This document shows, piece by piece, positions 55,214 to 63,970 of a DNA stretch of 64,000 nucleotides. This DNA comes from Flaviramulus multivorans (GTDB taxonomy: Bacteria; Bacteroidota; Bacteroidia; Flavobacteriales; Flavobacteriaceae). The first letter of the stretch is position 1, and every line of letters begins with the position of its first letter. The stretch spans positions 663,977-727,976 of the forward strand of contig NZ_JAKKDV010000001.1 of the NCBI RefSeq assembly GCF_021728415.1, in the 5' to 3' direction. The notes beneath the pieces were generated by a model. It was not told where the DNA came from and made no database searches. It saw only the letters and a program-made list of their open reading frames with translations. The position numbers were made by a program, and so were the translations under genes.

Positions 55214-56311
55214 ATGCGAAGAAAAATATCTTTAAAACCAATTACACTATTACTACTTTTAACAACCTTTGTTTCTTTTGGAAAAGAACAAGAAGGTCAC
55301 GGTGAACAAAAAACCGGAAAAGCTACTGAGTCTGAAGTAAAAGCATATATTCAACACCATTTAAAAGATTCTTACGATTTTAACTTGTTTTCATATACAA
55401 CAGATGCAGGTGAAGAAAAACATGTTGGGTTTCCGTTACCAGTAATTTTATGGGATAATGGGTTAAAGGTGTTTTCATCATCAAAGTTCCATCATGGAAA
55501 AACGATTGCAGAAGTTGGAGGGGATTACTATAAATTACATCATTCAAAAATTTATAAAGTGGATGGTCCAAATGGAGAGATCATAGAAGATGAGAACCAT
55601 CACGCTATAAATGATAAACCATTAGATTTTTCAATTACCAAAAATGTTACCATGATATTTATGGTTTTTGCTATTATGTTTTTCATGTTTAGCCGAATGG
55701 CAAAATCTTATAAAAAGAATAATGGTATGCCAAAAGGGATGGGACGTTTCTTAGAGCCTATTGTACTTTATGTTCGTGATGAAATTGCAATTCCTAACAT
55801 TGGTGAGAAGCATTACAAGAGATATATGAGTTATTTGTTAACCGTATTTTTCTTTGTTTGGATAGTGAACCTTTTTGGGTTAACTCCTATAGGAATGAAC
55901 GTAACTAACAATATTGCAGTTACATTATGTTTAGCGCTTATTACTTATTTTATCACTACGTTTTCTGGAAACAAAAATTACTGGAAACATATTTTTTGGA
56001 TGCCTGGAGTTCCGGTACCAATGAAAATTATTTTGGCACCAATAGAATTATTGGGTACCATTATTAAGCCATTTGCTTTAATGATTCGTTTGTATGCAAA
56101 CATCACTGCAGGCCACGTGGTATTAATGAGTATTATAGGAATGATATTCTTATTCCAAAACTGGATAGGTAGTTCGTTGTCATTCTTATTAGCTTTTGTT
56201 TTGGCTATTCTAGAGTTGCTAGTAGCAGCTTTACAAGCATATATTTTTACCGTGCTTTCAGCATTATACTTCGGTATGGCCGTTGAAGAACATCATGATG
56301 AAGCACATTAA
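55214..56311 (+). CDS. atpB: F1Fo ATP synthase subunit a
   Basis: The 365-residue subunit forms the proton half-channels next to the c-ring. A signal-like hydrophobic start (about 8-23) and a roughly 115-residue N-terminal domain rich in His and charged residues precede the first of the core membrane helices at about 144. The essential Arg is Arg292 in PFALMIRLYANITAGHV. The protein is about 100 residues longer than the E. coli subunit; the N-terminal extension appears to be normal in Bacteroidota. It has its own promoter and is followed by atpE after 34 bases. Confidence 0.96.
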   Translation: MRRKISLKPITLLLLLTTFVSFGKEQEGHGEQKTGKATESEVKAYIQHHLKDSYDFNLFSYTTDAGEEKHVGFPLPVILWDNGLKVFSSSKFHHGKTIAEVGGDYYKLHHSKIYKVDGPNGEIIEDENHHAINDKPLDFSITKNVTMIFMVFAIMFFMFSRMAKSYKKNNGMPKGMGRFLEPIVLYVRDEIAIPNIGEKHYKRYMSYLLTVFFFVWIVNLFGLTPIGMNVTNNIAVTLCLALITYFITTFSGNKNYWKHIFWMPGVPVPMKIILAPIELLGTIIKPFALMIRLYANITAGHVVLMSIIGMIFLFQNWIGSSLSFLLAFVLAILELLVAALQAYIFTVLSALYFGMAVEEHHDEAH

Positions 56312-56345
56312 TAAATCGAATGTTTAATTAATTAATATATATATT

Positions 56346-56537
56346 ATGGAAATTCCAGCTATCGTAGGTGCAGGTTTAGTAGTAATTGGAGCAGGTATTG
56401 GTATTGGTAGAATCGGTGGTTCTGCTATGGAAGCAATCGCTCGTCAACCTGAAGCTACAGGAAAAATTCAAACAGCTATGCTTATTGCAGCAGCTTTGAT
56501 TGAAGGTATTGGATTTGCTGCTTTATTTGCAGTGTAA
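56346..56537 (+). CDS. atpE: F1Fo ATP synthase subunit c
   Basis: The 63-residue proteolipid has two membrane helices with the Gly-rich IGAGIGIGRIGG packing motif at about 14-25, the polar loop RQPE at 33-36 that binds gamma and epsilon, and the ion-carrying Glu53 in LIEGIGF. The Na+-type pattern (Ser/Thr after the Glu and a Tyr further on) is absent, so it should carry protons. A strong hairpin follows the gene. Confidence 0.96.
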   Translation: MEIPAIVGAGLVVIGAGIGIGRIGGSAMEAIARQPEATGKIQTAMLIAAALIEGIGFAALFAV

Positions 56538-56550
56538 GACAAATAAGAGA

Positions 56551-56584
56551 AACAGCTATAACGGTTGGTTATAGCTGTTCTTTT
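56551..56584 (+). terminator. Hairpin between atpE and atpF (attenuator or mRNA stabiliser)
   Basis: AACAGCTATAAC at 56551-56562 is a perfect 12-base complement of GTTATAGCTGTT at 56568-56579, with a 5-base loop and a short CTTTT tail. The T tract is weak, so partial termination or protection of the atpB-atpE message from decay is more likely than a full stop. Either would raise subunit c over the downstream subunits, as the stoichiometry of the enzyme requires. Confidence 0.75.
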
Positions 56585-56619
56585 AAATTAAACATAAGGT
56601 TTTAGAAATATAAATTATT

Positions 56620-57117
56620 ATGAAATTATTTGAAGACTTTTCATTAGGGTTATTTGTTTGGCAAGCTGTATTATTTATAGCACTAATTCTTTTATTAAAG
56701 AAATTTGCTTGGAAACCCATTTTAGATTCTGTTAATGATAGAGAAGAGGGGATTAAAAACGCATTAGATTCTGCTGAAAAAGCAAAATTAGAGATGCAAA
56801 ACCTTCAAGCTGATAACCAAAAACTTTTACAAGAAGCTAGAGCAGAACGTGAAGCTATGTTGAAAGAAGCGCGTGATATCAAAAATAAAATGATTGAAGA
56901 TGCTAAAGGAGAAGCCCAAGAACAAGCAAATAAGTTGATTCAGCAAGCACAAGCCGCAATAGAAAGCGAAAAGAAAGCAGCTATATCTGAATTAAAATCT
57001 CAAGTAGCAAACTTATCAATTGATATTGCAGAAAAAGTAGTGCGTCAAGAACTATCTAACAAAGACAAGCAACTAAAACTAGTTGAATCTATGTTAGGTG
57101 AAGCTAAATTAAACTAA
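56620..57117 (+). CDS. atpF: F1Fo ATP synthase subunit b
   Basis: The 165-residue stator subunit has one N-terminal membrane helix (about 9-27), the block KKFAWKPILDSVNDREEGIKNAL, and a long Ala/Lys/Glu-rich coiled coil to about residue 140. It forms the peripheral stalk with delta. It lies 82 bases after atpE, beyond the hairpin. Confidence 0.96.
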   Translation: MKLFEDFSLGLFVWQAVLFIALILLLKKFAWKPILDSVNDREEGIKNALDSAEKAKLEMQNLQADNQKLLQEARAEREAMLKEARDIKNKMIEDAKGEAQEQANKLIQQAQAAIESEKKAAISELKSQVANLSIDIAEKVVRQELSNKDKQLKLVESMLGEAKLN

Positions 57118-57133
57118 TATAACTAGTAGTAGT

Positions 57134-57670
57134 ATGTCAGGAGCAAGAGCAGCAATACGTTACGCAAAAGCGGTGTTAAGTTTAGCATCAGATCAAAAAA
57201 CAGCAGATGCTGTAAATAATGATATGTTGCAAATAGCTAAAACTATTGCAGACAGTAAGGACTTAAACGAGATGCTTCAAAGCCCTGTAGTACCTTCTTC
57301 AGTTAAAAAATCTGTTTTGTTAGAGGTTTTTAAAAAATCTGATAAAACAACATTAAGCTTAATAGACACTTTAATTAGTAATAACAGGATTAGTATTTTA
57401 GGTGATGTTGCACTTAAGTATAATCAATTATTTGATAAATCTAAAGGTATTGAGCTTGCTACGGTTACCACGGCGGTGGCGTTAACAGCAGATTTAGAGA
57501 AGAAAGTTTTAGCAAAAGCTAAAGAGCTTACAGGAAAGAATATTGAAGTAAAAAATATTATAGACGAAAGCATATTAGGTGGTTTCATTTTGCGAATTGG
57601 AGATGTCCAGTATAACGCAAGTGTTGCAAATCAACTAAACAAATTAAAAAGAGAATTTACATTAAACTAA
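57134..57670 (+). CDS. atpH: F1Fo ATP synthase subunit delta
   Basis: The 178-residue subunit caps the F1 head. The N-terminal helical domain begins with RAAIRYAKAVLSLA and the C-terminal half has the OSCP signature region KAKELTGKNIEVKNIIDESILGGFILRIGDVQYNAS. Length and position (atpF-atpH-atpA) are normal. Confidence 0.95.
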   Translation: MSGARAAIRYAKAVLSLASDQKTADAVNNDMLQIAKTIADSKDLNEMLQSPVVPSSVKKSVLLEVFKKSDKTTLSLIDTLISNNRISILGDVALKYNQLFDKSKGIELATVTTAVALTADLEKKVLAKAKELTGKNIEVKNIIDESILGGFILRIGDVQYNASVANQLNKLKREFTLN

Positions 57671-57697
57671 GATATTTATATCTAAATAAATAATAAG

Positions 57698-59278
57698 ATG
57701 GCAGAAGTAAAACCAGCTGAAATATCAGCAATCTTAAAAAAACAACTTTCAGGTTTTGAAGCAAGTGCTTCATTAGATGAAGTAGGAACTGTATTAACTG
57801 TGGGTGATGGTATTGTACGCGCTTACGGATTGGCTAACGCTCAATATGGTGAGCTAGTAGAGTTTGAGGGTGGACTAGAAGGTATTGTACTTAACCTTGA
57901 AGAAGATAATGTTGGTATTGTATTGTTAGGAGCTTCGGTAGGAGTTAGAGAAGGTTCAACCGTAAAACGTACTGGACGTATTGCTTCTATCAATGTAGGT
58001 GAAGGTATTGTTGGTCGAGTTGTAGATACTTTAGGAAACCCAATAGATGGAAAAGGTCCTATATCTGGAAAGACATACGAAATGCCTTTAGAGCGCAAAG
58101 CTCCTGGTGTTATTTTCCGTGAGCCAGTAACCGAGCCATTACAAACTGGTATCAAATCTATTGATGCGATGATACCTGTAGGTCGTGGACAACGGGAGTT
58201 GGTAATTGGCGATCGTCAAACTGGAAAAACTACCGTTTGTATTGATACCATCTTAAATCAAAAAGAATTTTACGATGCAGGTGAGCCTGTATATTGTATA
58301 TATGTTGCTGTAGGTCAAAAAGCATCTACTGTAGCAAACATTGCTAAAACATTAGAAGACAGAGGCGCTTTAGCCTATACGACTATTGTTGCAGCGAATG
58401 CTTCAGATCCTGCTCCAATGCAAGTATACGCGCCAATGGCGGGTGCCGCAATTGGTGAATACTTTAGAGATACAGGTCGTCCAGCATTAATCATTTATGA
58501 CGATTTATCGAAACAAGCTGTTGCATACCGTGAGGTATCTTTATTATTACGTCGTCCACCAGGACGTGAGGCCTATCCAGGTGACGTTTTCTACTTACAC
58601 TCGCGTTTATTAGAGCGTTCTGCAAAAGTGATTAACGATGATGAAATTGCTAAGGATATGAACGATTTACCAGATTCATTAAAACCATTAGTGAAAGGTG
58701 GCGGTTCGTTGACAGCTTTACCAATTATTGAAACTCAAGCGGGTGACGTATCAGCATATATTCCAACAAACGTAATTTCTATTACAGATGGACAGATCTT
58801 CTTAGATGGAGATTTATTTAACTCTGGTGTTCGTCCAGCAATTAACGTGGGTATTTCGGTATCTCGTGTTGGTGGTAACGCACAGATTAAATCTATGAAA
58901 AAAGTTGCAGGTACATTAAAATTAGATCAAGCACAATATCGTGAGTTAGAAGCATTCGCGAAGTTTGGTTCTGACTTAGATGCGGTTACTTTGAATGTAA
59001 TTGAAAAAGGAAAACGTAACGTTGAGATTTTAAAACAAGCTCAAAACGATCCGTTTACAGTTGAAGACCAAATTGCTATTATTTATGCAGGGTCTAAAAA
59101 CTTATTAAGAGATGTTCCTGTTGAAAAGGTAAAAGAATTTGAAAGAGATTTCATTGAATTCTTAAAGGCAAAACATGCAGGTGTATTAAGCACATTAAAA
59201 GCAGGAAAATTAACTGATGAAGTTACAGATACATTAACAGCTGTAGCTAAAGATTTATCAGGGAAATATAGAGCTTAA
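57698..59278 (+). CDS. atpA: F1Fo ATP synthase subunit alpha
   Basis: The 526-residue subunit carries the non-catalytic nucleotide site: P-loop GDRQTGKTT at residues 171-179, [16 protein letters not shown] near 263, and the family signature around [14 protein letters not shown] near 378. It forms the F1 hexamer with beta. Beta (atpD) and epsilon (atpC) are not in this operon. The downstream atpG is separated by a short repeat at 59299-59350. Confidence 0.98.
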   Translation: MAEVKPAEISAILKKQLSGFEASASLDEVGTVLTVGDGIVRAYGLANAQYGELVEFEGGLEGIVLNLEEDNVGIVLLGASVGVREGSTVKRTGRIASINVGEGIVGRVVDTLGNPIDGKGPISGKTYEMPLERKAPGVIFREPVTEPLQTGIKSIDAMIPVGRGQRELVIGDRQTGKTTVCIDTILNQKEFYDAGEPVYCIYVAVGQKASTVANIAKTLEDRGALAYTTIVAANASDPAPMQVYAPMAGAAIGEYFRDTGRPALIIYDDLSKQAVAYREVSLLLRRPPGREAYPGDVFYLHSRLLERSAKVINDDEIAKDMNDLPDSLKPLVKGGGSLTALPIIETQAGDVSAYIPTNVISITDGQIFLDGDLFNSGVRPAINVGISVSRVGGNAQIKSMKKVAGTLKLDQAQYRELEAFAKFGSDLDAVTLNVIEKGKRNVEILKQAQNDPFTVEDQIAIIYAGSKNLLRDVPVEKVKEFERDFIEFLKAKHAGVLSTLKAGKLTDEVTDTLTAVAKDLSGKYRA

Positions 59279-59298
59279 AACTCGAAGTTTAAAATTAA

Positions 59299-59350
59299 TG
59301 TCACTCTGAGTACAGTCTGTGCTGAGCGCAGTCGAAGTATCGAAGAGTCT
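59299..59350. repeat. Short dispersed repeat between atpA and atpG (GTCACTCTGAG...GCTGAGCGCAGTCGAAG)
   Basis: The stretch contains GTCACTCTGAG and then GCTGAGCGCAGTCGAAG and ends CGAAGAGTCT. From memory, short elements of the type GTCATTCTGAGCGCAGTCGAAGAATC are scattered in Flavobacteriaceae intergenic DNA. A probable relative is at 63936-63970. Here it sits inside an operon, between alpha and gamma, without coding potential. Confidence 0.6.
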
Positions 59351-59364
59351 TTATAAATTAAAGA

Positions 59365-60225
59365 ATGGCAAACTTAAAAGAAATACGTAATAGAATATCA
59401 TCGGTATCTTCAACGATGCAGATTACCAGTGCCATGAAAATGGTATCTGCTGCAAAATTAAAGAAAGCTCAAGATGCTATTACTGCAATGCGACCTTATG
59501 CTGATAAATTAACTGAGCTTTTACAAAGCCTAAGTGCCACTTTGGATGCTGATTCTGGAAGTAAGTTTTCTACTCAGCGTGAGGTAAAAAAGGTTTTAAT
59601 CGTTGCGATTACTTCAAATAGAGGGTTGGCAGGAGCATTTAATTCAAACATCATAAAAGAAGTAAATAAACTTACTTCTGAAACTTATGCAAATCAAGAA
59701 GTATCGTATCTGGCAATAGGAAAAAAAGCTAACGATGCATTTAAGAAAACTAAAAGAGTTATTGCTAATAAAAGTGAAGTTTTTGACGACTTAACGTTTG
59801 ATAATGTTGCAGAAATTGCTCAACTTTTAATGGATAAGTTTGTTGCTGGGGAGTTTGATAAAATTGAAATAGTTTACAACAGATTTAAAAACGCAGCAAC
59901 ACAAATAGTAACTACTGAACAGTTTTTACCAATTGTGCCGATTGAAGGAGAAATAGCTAACAATATGGATTATATTTTTGAACCATCAAAAGTAGAAATT
60001 GTTGAGCAATTAATTCCTAAATCTTTAAAAACTCAGTTATATAAAGGTATAAGAGATTCTTTTGCAAGTGAACACGGGGCTCGAATGACAGCAATGCATA
60101 AAGCAACTGATAACGCAACAGAACTTAGAGATCAACTTAAATTAACTTATAATAAAGCGCGTCAAGCAGCTATTACTAACGAAATTTTAGAAATTGTTGG
60201 TGGTGCGGAAGCACTTAATAATTAA
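59365..60225 (+). CDS. atpG: F1Fo ATP synthase subunit gamma
   Basis: The 286-residue central-shaft subunit starts MANLKEIRNRISSVSSTMQITSAMKMVSAAKL, the N-terminal coiled-coil helix, and ends with the partner helix containing HGARMTAMHKATDNATELRDQLKLTYNKARQAAITNE-type residues. The middle Rossmann-like part has TSNRGLAGAFN. It is the last subunit gene of the operon here. A terminator follows at 60310. Confidence 0.97.
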   Translation: MANLKEIRNRISSVSSTMQITSAMKMVSAAKLKKAQDAITAMRPYADKLTELLQSLSATLDADSGSKFSTQREVKKVLIVAITSNRGLAGAFNSNIIKEVNKLTSETYANQEVSYLAIGKKANDAFKKTKRVIANKSEVFDDLTFDNVAEIAQLLMDKFVAGEFDKIEIVYNRFKNAATQIVTTEQFLPIVPIEGEIANNMDYIFEPSKVEIVEQLIPKSLKTQLYKGIRDSFASEHGARMTAMHKATDNATELRDQLKLTYNKARQAAITNEILEIVGGAEALNN

Positions 60226-60268
60226 ACGAAGCTAAATTATTCAAACAGTAGCGGCCTTTAATAATAGA

Positions 60269-60294
60269 GTATCATGCTGAACTTGTTTCAGTCT
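60269..60294. repeat. Short dispersed repeat downstream of atpG
   Basis: ATCATGCTGAACTTGTTTCAG with a small inverted repeat (CTGAA / TTCAG) resembles the frequent flavobacterial intergenic element with the core CATGCTGAACTTGTTTCAGCATC, as I recall it. It lies between atpG and the terminator. Confidence 0.55.
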
Positions 60295-60309
60295 AATCAA
60301 ATAAATATC

Positions 60310-60337
60310 AAGCCTCACTTTTAGTGAGGCTTTTTTT
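60310..60337 (+). terminator. Rho-independent terminator of the ATP synthase operon
   Basis: AGCCTCACT at 60311-60319 pairs with AGTGAGGCT at 60323-60331 around a 3-base loop, and a T tract runs to 60337. It is GC-rich for this genome and ends the atp operon after atpG. Confidence 0.92.
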
Positions 60338-60385
60338 ATGGCATCAATTTTGAAATTGTATATTTATAATATTTAAAACCTAGTA

Positions 60386-60895
60386 ATGAAGCTTCTAAAA
60401 CAAACACTTTTAATATTTTTAATAGCTATTTTGATGATGAGTTTCTCTCAATGCGCTAGTAAGCCAAAATTGGAGAAAGGAGCTCCATTAGAATTAGGAA
60501 ACGTTTATTTTAGCGAGTGGGTAGCAGGTGCAAGATATGGTGGGTCTGGAATTAACTTGTTTATTCCAATGCAGTCTAGTTTAAATAATATTCAATTAGA
60601 TACTGTATATTTTAGAGGTAAACAAGCCAAATTGGAACGTATAAATGACACACTTTGTGTCGGTCGTTTTGAAACAGATAAAAATAAACCTCTGGATATT
60701 ATAATGAGCAATGAGCCCTATGGAGAATACGGTAATAATGCACCTAAAATTCCTGAGAAAATTCCGTTTGAATTAAAAGAAGACGAATGTGCTGTTAGCT
60801 ATAAAAATGGTAGTAAAACCAAGTTCTTTAAGATTACCAATATCGTTAAAAAACAGGATGAAGAAACCTTATTTCCTGCAAGTAAACCGCAATAA
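60386..60895 (+). CDS. Hypothetical exported protein (possible lipoprotein)
   Basis: The 169-residue protein has an N-terminal hydrophobic segment (about 6-20) followed by FSQC (Cys23). This is a poor but possible lipobox, because the residue before the Cys is Gln. The rest is beta-rich with GARYGGSGINLFIPM near 48 and LDTVYFRGKQAKLE near 71. I recognise it only as a small Bacteroidota envelope protein and cannot name a family. It lies after the atp terminator and precedes the second flippase by 59 bases. Confidence 0.7.
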   Translation: MKLLKQTLLIFLIAILMMSFSQCASKPKLEKGAPLELGNVYFSEWVAGARYGGSGINLFIPMQSSLNNIQLDTVYFRGKQAKLERINDTLCVGRFETDKNKPLDIIMSNEPYGEYGNNAPKIPEKIPFELKEDECAVSYKNGSKTKFFKITNIVKKQDEETLFPASKPQ

Positions 60896-60954
60896 CTAAT
60901 CTTTTGGTTTACGTTTGGTAAAAACGTATTTTTAGCGGAATTAAAAACTATTCT

Positions 60955-62415
60955 TTGAGCGGACTCAAAACATTATTTAAACAAACTTTTATTTATGGAT
61001 TAGCCACGGTGCTACCAAGAATGTTAAGCTTTTTATTGGTTCGATTGCATACCGATGATAGTGTTCTAAAATCAGTGGCTGACTATGGTGATGTTTCCTT
61101 AATATTCTCTTACTTCGTTTTATTTAATGTCATTTTAGCCTATGGCATGGAAACCGCATTTTTTAGGTTTTTTAATAAAGAGGATGATAAGGCTAAGGTT
61201 GTTGGAACTTCTACTATTTCTTTAATTGTAACATCACTATTGTTTTTTGCTTTGGCTTTACTTTTTCAAGATAAAATCGCCAATGCTATCGATATAAAAG
61301 CAGAATACATTAACCTAGTTATTTGGATTTTACTTTTAGATGCTTTGGTCATCATTCCGTTTGCATGGTTAAGAGCAAATGCGAAACCCTTAAAATATGC
61401 GATTATTAAAATACTAAACGTAGTAATCAACCTAGGATTAAATCTGTTTTTGCTATTGTGGCTAAAAGGATTAGCGTCAGAGGTATCAATATTTGAATCT
61501 ATTTACAAACCCAATTTTGAAATCAACTATATTTTTATAGCAAATTTAGTAGCTAGTGCTGTTACTTTATTGTTGATGCTATCGTTTTATTTCAAAGTAA
61601 AATACACATTTAATAAAAGACTATGGAGGCAAATGATGCGATATGCATTTCCCGTTTTAATCGCTGGGGTAGCCTTTTCTATAAATGAAACTTTTGATCG
61701 AATTTTATTAGATAAACTATTGCCTGAGAATATAGCTAAAACCGATATAGGGATGTATTCTGCTTGTTACAAACTAGCCCTGTTTATGACACTGTTCGCG
61801 ACAGCATATCGATTAGGAATTGAGCCGTTCTTTTTTAGTCATGCTAAAACGGAAAACCCTCAAAAAAATTATGCACGAATATTAGAATACTTTGTGATTT
61901 TTGGTTCGCTAATATTGCTTACAGTAGTCGTTTTTGCAGACATATTAAAAGTTGTTTTTATTGGTGATGAGGCTTACTGGAAAGCCATGTGGGTTGTCCC
62001 TATTATTTTGTTGGCAAATTTCTGTTTAGGCATTTACCACAACCTTTCTGTATGGTACAAAATAACAGATAAGACAAAATTTGGCGCCTATATATCAGTA
62101 TTTGGCGCTATATTAACTTTAGCACTTAACTTTTGGCTCATTCCAATAATCAGCTATAAAGGGTCTGCCATTGCAACATTAAGTGCTTACGCAAGTATGA
62201 TGTTATTATCTTATTATTTTGGGAGAAAATATTATCCAATTCCGTATAATTTGAAAAAAATAGCACTGTATTTAATGGGTTCAATAGCATTTTCAATGTT
62301 GTCATTTTATCGATTTAGAGGGGATTATACTATAGGAATCTCAATGTTAATTGTATTTTTGGGCATCATTTATTTTTCTGAGAGACATCAAATTAAACAA
62401 TTGTTAAAAAGGTAA
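60955..62415 (+). CDS. Second polysaccharide flippase-like membrane protein (MATE/Wzx superfamily)
   Basis: The 486-residue protein has about fourteen membrane segments. It starts with a TTG codon ([24 protein letters not shown]), typical of the lipopolysaccharide-biosynthesis flippase group in Bacteroidota. [25 protein letters not shown] near 230 is a family block. It lies outside the main polysaccharide locus, two bases upstream of dut. It may serve lipid-linked glycan or lipopolysaccharide core export. Confidence 0.88.
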   Translation: MSGLKTLFKQTFIYGLATVLPRMLSFLLVRLHTDDSVLKSVADYGDVSLIFSYFVLFNVILAYGMETAFFRFFNKEDDKAKVVGTSTISLIVTSLLFFALALLFQDKIANAIDIKAEYINLVIWILLLDALVIIPFAWLRANAKPLKYAIIKILNVVINLGLNLFLLLWLKGLASEVSIFESIYKPNFEINYIFIANLVASAVTLLLMLSFYFKVKYTFNKRLWRQMMRYAFPVLIAGVAFSINETFDRILLDKLLPENIAKTDIGMYSACYKLALFMTLFATAYRLGIEPFFFSHAKTENPQKNYARILEYFVIFGSLILLTVVVFADILKVVFIGDEAYWKAMWVVPIILLANFCLGIYHNLSVWYKITDKTKFGAYISVFGAILTLALNFWLIPIISYKGSAIATLSAYASMMLLSYYFGRKYYPIPYNLKKIALYLMGSIAFSMLSFYRFRGDYTIGISMLIVFLGIIYFSERHQIKQLLKR

Positions 62416-62416
62416 T

Positions 62417-62851
62417 ATGAAAATTAAAATCATAAATAAATCCAATCACGAATTACCGCATTATGAAACCATTGCTTCCGCAGGAATGGATTTACGTGCT
62501 AACATATCAGAATCAAGGGTTTTAAAGCCACTAGAGCGCAGTATTGTAGGCACAGGACTATTTATTGAGCTTCCTGTGGGTATTGAGGCTCAAGTACGCC
62601 CGAGAAGTGGCTTAGCGGCTAAAAAAGGCATTACAGTGCTAAATGCACCAGGAACTATTGATGCCGATTATAGAGGCGAAATAGGCGTGATATTAGTAAA
62701 CTTGTCCAATGAAGATTTTACCATTCAAAATGGAGAGCGTATTGCGCAATTAGTAATTGCGAAGCATGAGCGCGCTGAATGGGTTGAATCTCAAGAATTA
62801 TCAGAAACTTCAAGAGGAGAAGGCGGATTTGGGAGCACTGGTGTCAAATAA
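62417..62851 (+). CDS. dut: dUTP diphosphatase
   Basis: The 144-residue trimeric enzyme hydrolyses dUTP to dUMP, limiting uracil in DNA. All five dUTPase motifs can be seen: AGMDLRANI near 23, [11 protein letters not shown] near 62, [18 protein letters not shown] near 77, ERIAQLVI and the C-terminal GEGGFGSTG. It starts one base after the flippase stop. Confidence 0.97.
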   Translation: MKIKIINKSNHELPHYETIASAGMDLRANISESRVLKPLERSIVGTGLFIELPVGIEAQVRPRSGLAAKKGITVLNAPGTIDADYRGEIGVILVNLSNEDFTIQNGERIAQLVIAKHERAEWVESQELSETSRGEGGFGSTGVK

Positions 62852-62882
62852 ATCAATATATAAACGAATCAACTTTTAAAAA

Positions 62883-63902
62883 ATGAAAATTATAGTCCCA
62901 ATGGCAGGTCGTGGTTCACGTCTTCGCCCACATAGTTTAACTGTACCAAAACCTTTAATTCCAGTTGCTGGACAACCTATTGTTCACCGATTGGTAAAAG
63001 ATATTGCTAAAGTTTTAAAACAACCTATTGAAGAAATAGCTTTTGTTTTAGGTGATCCCGCATGGTTTGGTGATGAAGTTGTATCTAGTTTACAAAACTT
63101 AGCAAAAAGTTTAGGTGCTAAAGCGTCTATTTATCGTCAAGATTTGCCTTTAGGAACTGGTCATGCTATCATGTGTGCAAAACCATCACTTTCGGGTCCA
63201 GCAGTTATTGCTTATGCCGATACTTTAATTAGAGCAGAATTTGATTTAGATGATAAAGCTGATAGCGTTATTTGGACTAAAAAAGTGGATAACCCTGAAG
63301 CTTATGGAGTAGTTAAATTAAATGATAAAGAAGAAATTATTGAATTGGTTGAAAAACCTAAAACGTTTGTAAGCGATCAAGCCGTAATTGGGATTTACTA
63401 CTTTAAGGATGTGGCTGTTTTAAAAGAAAAATTACAAGAAATTCTTGACGAAAACGTTACAAATGGAGGGGAATACCAAATTAATGATGGTATTAAGCGT
63501 ATGATGGCTGATGGTAAAGTATTTAAAACAGGAACGGTTGATGAGTGGATGGACTGTGGAAATAAAGCCATTACTATTGAAACCAATCAACGCATGTTAG
63601 GCTTTTTAAAAGCAGATGGCGAGGAGCAATTAGTGGCTTCTTCGGCTAAATTAGAAAATTCAAAAATTATCGAACCTTGCTACATTGGCGAAAATGTGGT
63701 CCTAAAAAATACGACTGTTGGGCCTTTCGTTTCTATCGGGAATGATACTGTTGTTGAAAATTCAATAGTTAAAAATAGCTTAATACAAACGCATACAATC
63801 ATTAAAAATGCTAATTTAGATAATGCAATGATAGGTAATCACGTAAATTATAATGGTGATTTTAAAAGTGTTAGTATTGGTGATTATTCCGTATTGGAAT
63901 AA
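62883..63902 (+). CDS. Sugar-phosphate nucleotidyltransferase with a left-handed beta-helix C terminus
   Basis: The 339-residue protein has an N-terminal nucleotidyltransferase domain: MAGRGSRLRPHSLTVPKPLIPV at the start, then GTGHAIMCAKP, and an EYQINDGIK block near 197. A C-terminal part from about 250 has hexapeptide-like repeats (IGENVVLKNTTVGPFVSIGNDTVVENSI). This fits the RfbA/GlmU-like family that makes NDP-sugars. The nucleotide and sugar cannot be decided from sequence alone. The family is often encoded next to dut in Bacteroidota, as here. Confidence 0.88.
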   Translation: MKIIVPMAGRGSRLRPHSLTVPKPLIPVAGQPIVHRLVKDIAKVLKQPIEEIAFVLGDPAWFGDEVVSSLQNLAKSLGAKASIYRQDLPLGTGHAIMCAKPSLSGPAVIAYADTLIRAEFDLDDKADSVIWTKKVDNPEAYGVVKLNDKEEIIELVEKPKTFVSDQAVIGIYYFKDVAVLKEKLQEILDENVTNGGEYQINDGIKRMMADGKVFKTGTVDEWMDCGNKAITIETNQRMLGFLKADGEEQLVASSAKLENSKIIEPCYIGENVVLKNTTVGPFVSIGNDTVVENSIVKNSLIQTHTIIKNANLDNAMIGNHVNYNGDFKSVSIGDYSVLE

Positions 63903-63935
63903 TTTAAAAATTTGGAATACAATTTGAGAGTTATT

Positions 63936-63970
63936 TGTCATTCCGAACTTATTCGAAGCCTCATGGTGAT
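63936..63970. repeat. Short dispersed repeat before the last gene
   Basis: TGTCATTCCGAACTTATTCGAAGCCTCATGG resembles the frequent flavobacterial intergenic element with core TGTCATTCCGAACTTGTTTCGGAATC, as I recall it, and has a partial inverted repeat (TTCCGAA / TTCGAA). The ATG of the next gene follows directly at its end. Confidence 0.6.

Noticed and set aside
56113-56120. CCACGTGG inside atpB as a third parS
   Set aside because: Only the inner 8 bases match; the outer arms (GG on the left, TA on the right) break the TGTT...AACA requirement, and it lies in conserved coding sequence.
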